This document shows, piece after piece, positions 14,554 to 26,172 of a stretch of 64,000 nt of DNA (within the stretch, counting starts at the first letter, position 1; each line of letters opens with the position of its first letter). The notes under the pieces were generated by a model, which saw only the letters and a program-made list of their open reading frames with translations, made no database searches and was not told where the DNA came from. Location: positions 3,660,501-3,724,500 of the forward strand of contig CM044857.1 of NCBI GenBank assembly GCA_024500155.1, given 5' to 3'. The DNA is from Chenopodium formosanum (lineage: Eukaryota > Streptophyta > Magnoliopsida > Caryophyllales > Amaranthaceae). The position numbers and the translations under genes are program-made.

Positions 14554-16264
14554 GACCTGTAAACATAGGCATAAAATTTTAAAATAGGCCCAAAACACCA
14601 ACCATTATATACAGCCCAAATGCAGATACTTAAACAATTCCTCTTGCCTTTTTATAGCACCAAATCAACCTATGACAGGACCAAATATTCTCATAGATAG
14701 CCCTAGAAAAGCAACTCAAAACAGTAGCAAAAATCACACCACTATAAATACTCTTTAATAAAAGGCACTTACATAGCTGCATAAATAGACAACCATAACT
14801 CATACATAAAACAGGACACTTCCTAGGGAAAAAGTTTCAAAAAAAAAATAAAGAAGAGATGACAGGAAACAAAAGATTCTCTTATCACCATATACCATCA
14901 TATAACAGCATGAAAAGCAAGTCCACATCTCTTAATCACATGATATTAAAAAAAAAATAATAATCACCACATTCCACAAACAACTTTTAAAAGGCCAGAA
15001 AGGGAAATAGGTTATTCCATGACTAAATCACAATAAACAAATTACAATACAAATGACTCCATGGATGAACAAATTACATCAAATACAAACACAAAACCTA
15101 AAAAAGGAGTGACCATTATTCCACAAATATACAAATTACTCCATAAATCTAAAAATTACTCAACCTAAATAGCACATCCCTAGACTATATTACATGACAA
15201 GCTCATACAGATTAGCACCAAAACCCTTACAAAACACAACAAAGACTCAATCTATGGCCACCATTTATTTTCTAAAAAAAAACTACCCATTGAAAAGTTG
15301 TCTAAAACAACTTATCACTAATAACCTATACTCCAAATAACACAGGCTTCTCCCAATAACAAACGACATGAAACCAATCAACTAATCACTAATAACCTAT
15401 ACTCCAAACAACACATACACACAACTTAACAATACATAACATGATTCAGCAGATAATAGAAAACTAAACAGACCCTCCTCCTAACAACATATAACATGAA
15501 ATCAGCAATCAAAGCATCTAAACCAACTACCATACCTCATGATAACCTAAGACTACATTCCATGACTAAATCAGAATAAACTAATAACAGGTTATTTCAT
15601 AGAACAAATCAAGATCAATTCATCAAACACCAACATAAATAACACACCAAGCAATATACAAATTACAATGAAAAATCTGATATGTCCTTATCACAGCCCT
15701 ATAATGTATGGAATTGTCTTGTGTCATGGATAATCAAGATCTTGGTCCATTAGATTATTGGCAATTGTTCCATAGATCATAACAATGAAATAATCATTAA
15801 GATACATATGCAATAAATACATTTATCCCAAGCAACTAACAAGATTTAAGTTACCTAATGTTTCTTTGTTTAGAATTAAATCACTTTGCTGTAACTTTTT
15901 TAGCACCAAAAGCAGAACAAATCAATTGTAACAAAGAGTGCAAGTGCTAGGCTAACCACAAACAAGCAAAATCATTTATATATATCAAATATAGGGACAC
16001 ACCTAATGAACAAAAAGCTATTTTTTTAATAAATAAAAGTACACCTGACAGCAAGTTGTGTAGACACAATTTCAAAAACTATTGGCAGTTAAAGAAAGCA
16101 TACACAGTGCTACACTCTAATAACCCTTAAAATATGGAAGACCACATCTTTGCAAGTAACCATTCTCATTGATTGAATTAACCTTTCCCTCTTGTACTTG
16201 AAATAACCAATCCTCTACACTAAGCTGTAAAACAAACTGCTCTATTGTACTACTTCTTTTGAAG
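14554..16264. other. Non-coding stretch, possible intron or upstream region of the minus-strand pseudogene
   Basis: Rich in A and C on the plus strand (pyrimidine-rich introns or leader on the minus strand) with no convincing coding exon. It ends at the ATTAA target duplication (16,265-16,269) of the LTR element. Similar A/C-rich sequence resumes after that element at 34,661, which supports one original stretch split by the insertion. Confidence 0.4.
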
Positions 16265-16269
16265 ATTAA

Positions 16270-18379
16270 TGTAGACACCCAAATGTGTCTCCCCAAAACT
16301 AAACCCAATGATGAATACCTTTCATGTCATTTGAATATCGAACAAAGAGAAAGTGTGAAAAGTCTAGTGATGAGGATGTTTTTATTAAAATATCTCTTCT
16401 TTCTGTTTTTGAAAATATTTCTTTTCTTACTCCTATTTTATGAAAACGTGCATTCTAGTTTAGTTTGGTCGATGATATGGGTCCAATAATGGTGTAGTTG
16501 GATGGGGATGGAAAATACCTTTCCAACGATATATTATAAGCCCAATTCCGATGAATAATGAGGAAGTTATGGCCAAAATACTAAACTGGGCCCAAACCGG
16601 ATTTTACCTACGACCCAATGATCATGTGGAGGGTCCAAAGGTTTAATCCTATTCCTAAACTAATTAGGATTTAATTAGAAGCTTCTATAAGTTTCTAAAA
16701 TATCTTAATTATCCTTTTTGAAAAGATAAAATCAAAGAGTTTGAAATTGAATAAAAACTTTCCTTTTTTCAAACTTTCCTTTTTTAAGTCCTAATTCTAT
16801 TCGAATTTAAAGATATTCAAAGACAGTCAGATATTATTTTCGTGCCTCATAATTTTTATCCAAATCTTATATGGTTGGATAGATCTTGAAATTATCTTTC
16901 CAATGATATATTATAATATTAATTCCGAGCTATAGTGAAAAAGATATGAAAGAAATACGAAACTCTATCCAAAACTAACACCGTTCCACTATTTCGGCCA
17001 TATATTTTTATCTACAAAGGATTTTAATCTGATTTCAATTGGATTGGAAATTAGACTTCAAGATCTTTCCAAATTCATATTATATGACTTATTTGGACTT
17101 CTGGATCAAAAGTTATGATAAAAACAAAATTCGCAAAAACTGCTGACCGACGAGTTTTATTTCGATTTGAATTCGGATTCTTTTCTTATTCTTCGACTCT
17201 CTTTTTTCCTATAAATAGAGGTCATATCTCCCTTTTTTCAATCATATACAATCTACAATCAACAATCAATCATCTCTCTCTAAAGCTAGAAGCTTTCTCT
17301 CTCTTTTTTTAAACCTTCCCTCTTACAAAATTCCGCATTTACGAGATCTAGATACACCTAGCCGAGTTCGAAGTTACCTTCGCCCTAGACGTGAAAGGTT
17401 ATAATTTCTGAGGGTTTGGTCCCAAATCTCTATTTCTATTATTTGATTTGATTGTTTTGATTTTATATTTTCCTTGAAGTTACTAACGCGTGTATTTTGT
17501 CATTAGAAAGAGGTACGAGGCATCCAAGTATGTAATCTTATTTCTCTATTTTTGTAGAAAGCATGTTTAAATTTGTTTAATTCCTAGTATCATGTTAGGA
17601 TGTTATTATTGCTTTCTAGTATCATGTTTAGGGAAAAGGTTATAATATCAAATATGCTTATTATGATTCCTGCAATGCTTCCTATTCTCTTTTCTAATAG
17701 CATGTTAGTATCATGTTAGGTCTAAAGCTTTGATCTTTATTTCTTAGCGACATGCTAGGGTTTTTTATTAATCTTGTTAGTATCATGCCTAGGATCTTGC
17801 TGTTATCATGCTTTAGCGTTAACATGATTATAATTATAATTATGATGATTGTTATCATGCTGCTTGATGCTTATTCATTGTTATTGCTTGATCACGCCTT
17901 TTATGCATGTTTAAAGGGAATTTGTACTTGTAATCACGCTTAATAAGAAAATTAATAATCTTGTTTAGGGCTAATATGGTTATAATTCAAGTGATCGCCA
18001 ATAATAGTTTTATTTGTGCATTAAATTCAAACAACAAAGATAAACAGGTTTAGGGTTAACCTATTGTTTGCATGTTAGTCAGAAAGCGCACATGAATACG
18101 AGAAGAATGAAGTAGAGGCCTATTTAGGGCAAGCTCAATCTCTTTTAGGTTGGATTTTTACCATCATCCCCGAACCCTATTTGGTTCAAGACCTTTTGGA
18201 GTTGACGATCTCATGGATCGTTAAGGGGTGTAATCTTCACCCTGTGAACGGTTTACAAGTTCTTAAAAATTGTTGGCGACACTTTTGCTCTAGCTTCCTT
18301 CCCTTTAGACGCCACCATACTTAAGTGTATGATCACAGTGGGGTTCAAGTTTGGGGTAATGCTTGAAATATTCCCTACA
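16270..18379 (+). repeat. 5' LTR of outer element (2,110 bp)
   Basis: Begins TGTAGACACCC and ends TTCCCTACA. The same sequence recurs at 24,234-25,653 joined to 33,959-34,655. A TATA box in CCTATAAATAGAGG lies at 17,210, a plausible promoter for the element's RNA. Confidence 0.95.
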
Positions 18380-18384
18380 GTTTT

Positions 18385-18402
18385 TGGCGACTCCACTTGG
18401 GA
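18385..18402 (+). other. Primer-binding site of outer element
   Basis: TGGCGACTCCACTTGGGA lies six bases inside the 5' LTR. It starts with the TGG expected opposite a tRNA 3' CCA end. Ogre-type elements have a similar TGGCGACTCC site, usually attributed to a tRNA-Arg primer; the tRNA identity is recalled, not checked. Confidence 0.75.
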
Positions 18403-19900
18403 GGATTTCTATTTTAATTCCTGAAATTTATTTCGGCAATGATTTAGAATGAGTGGATGAGACTCGAAAAGTTCTAAGTATTTCATGTGCGTAATTTTGA
18501 TTAGCATCATTGTCATACGCATAAAAAAAGGTCCTCATTGGATAGACCATCCGAAATGAGTCAAAAACATAGAATTTTTACACGTAGGAAACTTGAGAAA
18601 TATCTTTCACAACTAGAATTGAAATAATACTGCGAAATCTGGAAAATTCTAAGAACGTAGATACCTGCTGAGGCATGTAGGAACTAGCGTCTAGAAAACA
18701 AGGCTTGTCGCTTGTAAAGTGCTTCTATTGCCTGGCGACAGGGGTACTTTTGATGCGACAGTCCCTGTAGTCTGGCGCCAAGTTCTTCCAATACCGAGCC
18801 AGAACTCTGCCTTCTTGTTTGACCATTTCTAGCACTGTTGGCTCGATTCTACTTCCTGATTGAGTTTTTCTCTCTTTTCTAAAACCCATATGTGTTCTAC
18901 ATATGGACATAACCCTCTGGGGGTTCACGCTCCATCTACCCAATCGAACTCTCCTGGCAACGACGGGTACATCCGAGTTTGTGAATCCACCAAACCATGG
19001 AAGCAAGTTTTTAACTTGCGGGGTCCCATCCATACGCGCCAACCCTTCCAAAGGTAAGGCTTCCGCGCGATGCATCCGGACTCATAACCATGGACCCTCT
19101 TTGACTAACCCATATCCTTGAAATTTAGAGAACTAGAGTCATGGTTAGGTTGCAAACTCATTGCATCATATTGTGACTATTTGAACTATTTGTGCATTAT
19201 TTGCTTGTGCATACCCTATGTGTGCTAACCGTTTGTTTGACTTGTGTTTAAGTCTAAATAAACTAACCAAAGAATAAAGGACTTTTCTTAATTAATTAGT
19301 TAATTATTTTGGCTAATAAATATGTCTAAAATCGAGTCATAGTTCCTTTTAGTCAACTCGGATTTTTATTCCCGTATACTGCACAAACGTCAACTTGTTT
19401 TGGTCATAGCCAGAGTTCTAGGAAGAGTTACGAGTCGTATAACCTATGGATCTGTAGCCCCGAGGTTTATCTTTCATTTGTCGTTGGTTTCGTCCAATTT
19501 GGATTCACAGATCAAAAGTTATGACTAAAATATTACAGCCTGTCCAGTTTAGTGCACATATGTGAGGTCTTAACTTAGTCTTTGCTTGAGTCTAGTCACA
19601 TAGTCTAGCCACATGGTCATGACACGAGTCTTAACATGTCACCTACACTCACTAGTCTTAGCACACACTTTGTATATATCACCATGACCATGTCTTAGGT
19701 TCATGCATGAGTCGGTTTTTTCCGTCATTTGAGTTGGGGGTACATTCTATTCCTAATTTTTTTCATATCTCTCCATCTACATCATCTTTCCATTCTCTAC
19801 ATGCTTTCCCCATGTCACAATATTCATTCTTCCTACCTTCTTCCATCCATTTCATATTGAATAGAGTTGAGTCAAATAATTAACAACGAATAATGACCCT
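18403..19900 (+). other. Untranslated leader of outer element
   Basis: About 1.5 kb between the primer-binding site and gag. The open frames in both directions at 18.7-19.1 kb are short and show no known domain. Long leaders are common in this class. Confidence 0.5.
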
Positions 19901-20926
19901 GTGAGACAACAACAAATGGAGCTCATGCAAGAAAGTTTGAGCAGATTATCCAATGACTATAGATTCCAGGGCATTAGCTCACAAGGGGTCTCGGTGGACA
20001 AGGATCTTCTTCCGCAGAAGTTCAATGCCAACGACATCCCGAAATTCAAGGCAATGGATAACCCTTATTTTCATTTAAGACCCTTTGAAACTGTAATGAA
20101 TATTAAGGGAATAGATAAGAAAGCTTTTCATTCTGTGTTTTCTCTATCTTTAGAAATCGTTTGTCAACAATGGTACTTTTCTCTTGATAAAGAGAAAACC
20201 TCTACTTGGGATGCTATTGTAAACACTTTCATTGATAGATATAAATGTAATATTCAAGTCGAAACTGATTATAGACAACTTGAGATGCTAAGACAAAAAG
20301 AGAATGAAGGCTTTACTTCTTTCTTTAATAAGTGGAGGGAATCTTCCGCTTAGATGATTGAGGTGCCCTCCGAAAAAGAATCTGTGAGGATGTTTATCAA
20401 GAACCTCCAAGAGAAGTATTCAAAACATTTAAAGTATCAACATAATTTGAATACTTTCAAGGCCGTCTATGATATCGGTATTGAAATCGAAGATGACCTC
20501 GCAAAGCAAAAAGCTACTAACAATAGTAACTACAGTGGCTGGAAAGGAAAGAAGAACGACAATCCTTCTTCTTCTGGAAATGCCCACTCTAGTAACAATG
20601 TTAGCACCTTTGACAATAACGGTGTCTTAGCTATGGATAATCAAGGATATAAAAAGAAACCCAGGAGAGAGTTCTCACCCATTGGAATGACCTACGATGC
20701 TGCTTTCGATCGTCTCTACGATCGAGGATTAATCAAACCCATTGGCCCTACCGAGGATCCAACGCCAGAAAAGCGATCTTCAAGATGGGATCCCAATTCC
20801 TATTGCAAGTACCATCAAGGAAATGGTCATACCACCGATGAATGCTACAGGTTTCAAAATCTCATTCAAGATCTCATAGAAGCAAACAAGATCCCATTGC
20901 CTCTAGCTAGCGAAAAGACTGGGTGA
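19901..20926 (+). pseudogene. gag of outer element, one amber stop
   Basis: Encodes the capsid-type Gag protein of a Ty3/gypsy retroelement. It is one frame of about 340 residues interrupted only by TAG at 20,351-20,353. The first in-frame ATG is at 19,916; the frame opens further upstream without an ATG, so the original start may be lost. The gag core is recognisable by WDAIVNTFIDRYK and the following YRQLEMLRQKENEGFTSF and VRMFIKNL. Near the end is a zinc knuckle CKYHQGNGHTTDEC (CX2HX4HX4C), then a leucine/isoleucine-rich LIQDLI, as in Tat-lineage Gag. At the stop the family usually has Gln (CAG), so a single C-to-T change explains it. No pol follows; the protein end is at TGA 20,924. Confidence 0.85.
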
Positions 20927-22940
20927 TGTTGAAGCAAACGACACAAGACAAAAGGCGAACGTCAACGACAAGATTTCATGACCTCTTTTTCTATTTCTTT
21001 TTCATTTTTCCTTTCCCCAATAAGTCTAGCAATAGGCACCTTTTTCCTTAGTTTTTTATTTTGTATGTTTCTTTTCTCCCTTTAATAAAATAAGCATTTA
21101 TTTTCTTGCATATGATCATTTCATTACATCGCATTAAAAAAAAAAATCCATGTCAAACTAAGCACAAGGTATACCAATGATTTGAGGCACCCCTTGTAGC
21201 CACATCATATCACCTTTCACCCTTCAAATATATAATCCTTTCTTGACAAGCCACTTTGAGCCTCTTCTAACGATAGACCTTGCTTTCTTCAACCCACATC
21301 TACCAACCTTGGGATGGGATGGTGTGCAACTTATGCAATTTTTCAAAGAATAAAAGCTTGAGTAATTTCAAAAAATTAAAATAAGCAAAATAGAAACAAT
21401 AAAAGTGTACAAAAGGGCAAGTGTTCCAATGTCTTTGACATGAACATGTCTTTGATATGAACACGTCTCAGATTCCGTCTCTTATCGAGTGCTCAGTACC
21501 GTGCCTGAGAAACATGAATGCCAAGTGAGTGATAGACCGCATGATCGGGATTGCCCACACTTATAAAAATAAAAAAAAATGCAAAAGAAAAAAGAGTTAA
21601 AACAGTCAAGCATAAAAATACAAAGATTCAAAAGCAAGGTTGCACACCTTGGGGGCTTATCTGGGGTCTTGATCCTTTTATCCCCTTCTTCTTCAAACCT
21701 TTAGCCTAACCACGTTATAATCCTTAAAAGACCTCTTTGAGGTATACACATACTTGTGCGAGGTTCGGCTAGAGCTACGTTCGGCCTGATTCCTAACGGA
21801 TACGTAGGCAACCTCACAAAGGGGTGCAGCCGTAATAAACATGCATTCATATTCACATTCATACATCATGATCATATCAAGGGATCTCCTATGCTCATCC
21901 CTATATACTTAGAGCTAGACTTGGGGGCTTGATCCTTACATCATTAGCTTACCTAGCCTAAGAGTCACCACTATTTGACTCTTCTCAAAATACTTTTTCC
22001 ATACACTTAGCCCTTACGGCCTAACTTTAGTATCACTTTCACACACATCACAGATACATGACCAAATAGTCCTTCCCTTAGGAACCCCTTGTCATGAAAT
22101 CTTAACACAATGTTGGAGCATACTTTGTTATAACAAAATCACTCATCACTCATCATTGCATCACAAAGTATGAAGTACTTAGCCTCCGCGCCTAAGTTAC
22201 CCAAATACTTTCATCATTGAGTCAACAATTGTGATAGCCTAGGATGAGTTAATCCTTGCACCTTGAGAGATAGTATCAAACAACGTTTGACTAAGCTCAT
22301 TCAACATGCACCATCAAACACTTCTTCTTTTTGCATCTTACTTTTTCAGGAGAAATTCGGTACCCTCCACAAAATGACGGAAATTTTTGTTAACACTACG
22401 CACACACGAGTCACACGAAGTGAGTCATCATTTAGTCAAGTTTATACCTTGAGTCATGTCAAGTCAATGAGTCATGCAACACTAAGTCTTAGGTCAACCC
22501 TAAAGAAAGATAAGCAAAGTCCTATAGTCCAAAATATAAATGCAAGTACATTCCAGTGAGCAAGAACATTCTCGGATTTTTTCGAAAAGCCGCGAATGAA
22601 AACCTGACTCCAGCGTCAGACGACAAGGCTGTCGCCTGGCGACAAAATCTGTTGCCTGACGACAGAGCGAGGACGCGGCGACAGCGGTTTCCAGCGTGCG
22701 CCGGAGCAGCGATGAGATGCATGGCCCCATATTGGATTATGCGGACCTCATACAGCAATTTCGGGTTCCTTGGTATGCCTGTTAGCCCCTATAAGCAAAT
22801 TGACATGATTAGTAGTCGGCACGATTAAAATCGCAGTAAGTGATTGACCTGACGACAACCGTCTCACTTAGCTTAAGCGCCTAAGCATTGGCTCATTACA
22901 AGCACCAAGGCATCGGTTCAAAAGCAAGCACTTATACGAT
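20927..22940 (+). other. Non-coding 3' region of outer element
   Basis: No pol domain in any frame. At 21,771-21,815 is a block reading AGAGCTACGTTCGGCCTGA, then GGATACGTAGGCAACCTCA. I recognise similar blocks from Ogre/Tat-type and gag-only elements of several plant families, where they are unusually conserved non-coding sequence; this is from memory. Confidence 0.6.
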
Positions 22941-23772
22941 AATTTTTCCAAGATTGGATTGTCATCCTCAACTGACAATATTTCCAAATATGGATTATCG
23001 CGCATCTTCTTATACGACAATTTTTCCAAGATTGGATTGTCATCCCTTCGGCAATGTTTCCAAGCATGGATTGTCGTACTCCTTCTCTATTTGGCAAGTT
23101 TTTTCCAAGTTCGGATTGTCATACATTCATAAAATCTTCGACAATTTTTCCAAGATTGGATTGTCATCTCTGGCAAAGTTTCCAAGCGTGGATTGTCGTG
23201 CTCCTTCTCTGTTTGGCAATTTTTTCCAAGTTCGGATTGTCATCTCTAGCAAGTTTTCCAAGATTGGATTGTCATACACATGGTTCCCTATGGAAAAATT
23301 TCCCAAAGAATTGTCGTAGGTCACTACTCATCATAAATTTCGGCAAAGGTTCCTCAAACGTGGGTTGTCATTCATTTCAGTAAGTGGCAAATTTTCCCGA
23401 AGTGGATTGTCGGTCGACTCTTTTTTAGCAAATGTTCCAAGACGCGGATTGTCAATTGTGGCAATATTTTCCCAAAAGGATTGTCGCATAATATTGGCAA
23501 ATTTCCAAGGTAGATTGCTTTCAAGAGTTATATTCCAAGATGTGGATTGTCGATCGTAGCAAAGTTCTTATGACAGATTGTTACGAAGCATTGGCAACTT
23601 TTCCCAAAATTGGATTTTGGCAAATTTTCCGAGATACGGATTGTCGCTTCATCGTAGCAACATTTCCAAGGATGGATTGTTATGTGGCAGTGACAACTTT
23701 TCCTAAATCGGATTGTCATACATCATACAAGAGCCGTGTTGACAATTGTTCCCGAAGAAAAGAGGATTGTCA
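22941..23772 (+). repeat. Degenerate tandem array of about 22 hairpin-forming units
   Basis: Units average about 38 bases and share the form GRCAA, a T-run, CCAAG, two or three variable bases, then GGATTGTC. The commonest unit carries GACAAT and ATTGTC at its ends and CCAAGATTGG inside, so it can fold as a stem with inner CCAA/TTGG pairing. A higher-order duplication is visible: the block at about 23,050-23,130 (CTCCTTCTCTATTTGGCAA) recurs at about 23,180-23,250. Units decay toward the right end. The array is internal to the gag-only element, close to its 3' LTR. Confidence 0.85.
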
Positions 23773-24219
23773 TCACCCAAAGCATCAACAGAAAAATTCG
23801 AGCAGCATTAAGGATCGACAGGCGTTGATCTTCGATAATTTTCTTCGGAATATTATCACGACGACTGAAGGTGATTTCAAGCGAAGCAATCTTCGATAGT
23901 GTTCCCTGGCTTGCGGAAGATTATCACAGTGGAAATTGAAGGCAGTTACAAGCGTAGCAGTCTTCAAGCGGGATGGCGTTCTCTAGCTTGTAGAAGGTCG
24001 TCAAAACAAAAATGCAACAAATCGGTTACCTATAGAGACGTGTGCTCTACAGTGCAAGATACGCGTTTCTTAACTCTTTTATCTGTTTTAACTAACGCTA
24101 GTTTGCAGGTATCGGCGTTACAAGAATGATTTAGGATCGCAGAACGTTCTGAGTCATTCTCCGTCCCTATCGCTACTTTGACTTTCATTTTCGAAACTTG
24201 CGTTTCTCCAAACTCAGTC

Positions 24220-24230
24220 AAAGTGGGGGC
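24220..24230 (+). other. Polypurine tract of outer element
   Basis: AAAGTGGGGGC sits just before the right LTR start at 24,234, the usual place for second-strand priming. Confidence 0.75.
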
Positions 24231-24233
24231 TTC

Positions 24234-25653
24234 TGTAGACACCCAAATGTGTCTCCCCAAAACTAAACCCAGTGATGAATACCTTTCATGTCATTTGATT
24301 ATCGAACAAAGCAAAAGTGTGAAAAGTCTAGTGATGAGGATGTTTTTATTAAAATATCTCTTCTTTCTGTTTTTAAAAATATTTCTTTTCTTACTCTTGT
24401 TTTATGAAAACGTGCATTCCAGTTTAGATTGGTCAATGATATGGGTCCAATAATGGTGTAGTTAGATGGGGCTTGAAAAGACCTTTCCAACGATATATTA
24501 TAAGCCCAATTCCGATGAATAATGAGGAAGTTATGGCCAAAATACTAAACTGGGCCCAAATCGGATTTTACCTACGACCCAATGATCATGTGGAGGGTCC
24601 AAAGGTTTAATCCTATTCCTAAACTAATTAGGATTTAATTAGAAGCTTCTATAAGTTTCTAAAATATCTTAATTATCCTTTTTAAAAAGATAAAATCAAA
24701 GAGTTTGAAATTGAATAAAAACTTTCCTTTTTTAAAACTTTCCTTTTTTAAGTCCTAATTCTATTCGAATTTAAAGATATTCAAAGAGAGTCAGATATTA
24801 TTTTCGTGCCTCATAATTTTTATCCAAATCTTATATGGTTGGATAGATCTTGAAATTATATTTCTAATGATATATTATAATATTAATTCCGAGCTATAGC
24901 GAAAAAGATATGAAAGGAATATGAAACTCTATCCAAAACTGACATCGTTCCACTATTTTGGCCATATCCATTTATATACAAAGGATTTTTATCTGATTCC
25001 AATTGGATTGGAAAGTAGACTTCAAGAGCTTTCCAAATTCATATTATATGACTTATTTGGACTTCTGGATCAAAAGTTATGATAAAAACAAAATTCGCAA
25101 AAACTGCTGACCGACGAGTTTTATTTCGATTTGAATTCGGATTCTTTTCTTATTCTTCGACTCTCTTTTTTCCTATAAATAGAGGTCATATCTCCCTTTT
25201 TTCAATCATCTACAATCTACAATCTACAATCAATAATCAATCATCTCTCTCTAAAGCTAGAAGCTTTCTCTCTCTTTTTTTAAACCTTCCCTCTTACAAA
25301 ATTCCGCATTCACGAGATCTAGATACACCTAGCCGAGTTCGAAGTTGCCTTCGCCCTAGACGTGAAAGGTTATAATTTCTGAGGGTTTGGTCCCAAATCT
25401 CTATTTCTATTATTTGATTTGATTGTTTTGATTTTATATTTTCCTTGAAGTTACTAACGCGTGTATTTTGTCATTAGAAAGAGGTACGAGGCATCTAAGT
25501 ATGTAATCTTATTGCTCTATTCTTGTAGAAAGCATGTTTAAATTTGTTTAATTCCTAGTATCATGTTAGGATGTTATTATTGCTTTCTAGTATCATGTTT
25601 AGGGAAAAGGTTATAATATCAAATATGCTTATTATGATTCCTGCGATGCTTCC
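24234..25653 (+). repeat. 3' LTR of outer element, left part
   Basis: Matches 16,270 to about 17,693 of the 5' LTR and stops at CTTCC (25,649-25,653), where the nested element entered. A TATA box in CCTATAAATAGAGG is again present near 25,174. The remaining LTR part is at 33,959-34,655. Confidence 0.95.
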
Positions 25654-26140
25654 TGTTTAGGGTAATTTTACCCCGCCATGTGGCCCAATCAGAGGGCGAC
25701 ACGTGTCAGCCCAAGGATGGTCCAAAGTGGACCTATCCCTGCTTGACACGTGTCATCCCAGATATATGGGGAAATGACGGCCTTCCGGCCCAAATCCCGA
25801 GAAAGCTGCAATGCGGCGCAGCCCACCACTGATTAGGGTTCTGTGACCTAATCAGGGGCACAATTCCCAAGGACCCTATAAATAGGGAGATTCCCCTCTT
25901 TTGGAGGACACGTTTTTCCACTTATTGCAAACTGTCCCTTTGATAGAGACAACTGAGCTAGAAATCCTAGTAGATCCCCACCTAAATTTCCGCACCTTTT
26001 TCTCTCCCTTCAAGTTACTAACTTGATCTTCGGAGGCGGAGCACCTACCAACCGGTGTCTCCGTTTGTCTTGCAGGTACAGGCCGCTCCGGACCAGTCTT
26101 CGAGCTGTAACTCTCCCGAGGGACAAAAACACCCAAAACA
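25654..26140 (+). repeat. 5' LTR of nested element (487 bp)
   Basis: Begins TGTTTAGGGTAATTTTACC and ends ACACCCAAAACA. TATAAATA at 25,877-25,884 is a plausible promoter. ACGTGTC motifs occur twice in the upstream half, a G-box-like core. Confidence 0.97.
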
Positions 26141-26142
26141 TT

Positions 26143-26160
26143 TGGCGCCGTCTGTGGGGA
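26143..26160 (+). other. Primer-binding site of nested element
   Basis: TGGCGCCGTCTGTGGGGA starts two bases inside the 5' LTR, with the TGG expected for pairing with a tRNA 3' end. The TGGCGCCG start resembles sites of other Tat/Athila elements; the exact tRNA was not verified. Confidence 0.85.
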
Positions 26161-26172
26161 GAGTACCTCAAG

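Noticed and set aside
22941..23772. CRISPR-like array
   Set aside because: Units are degenerate, spacing varies, and the array sits inside a plant retrotransposon; not a CRISPR.
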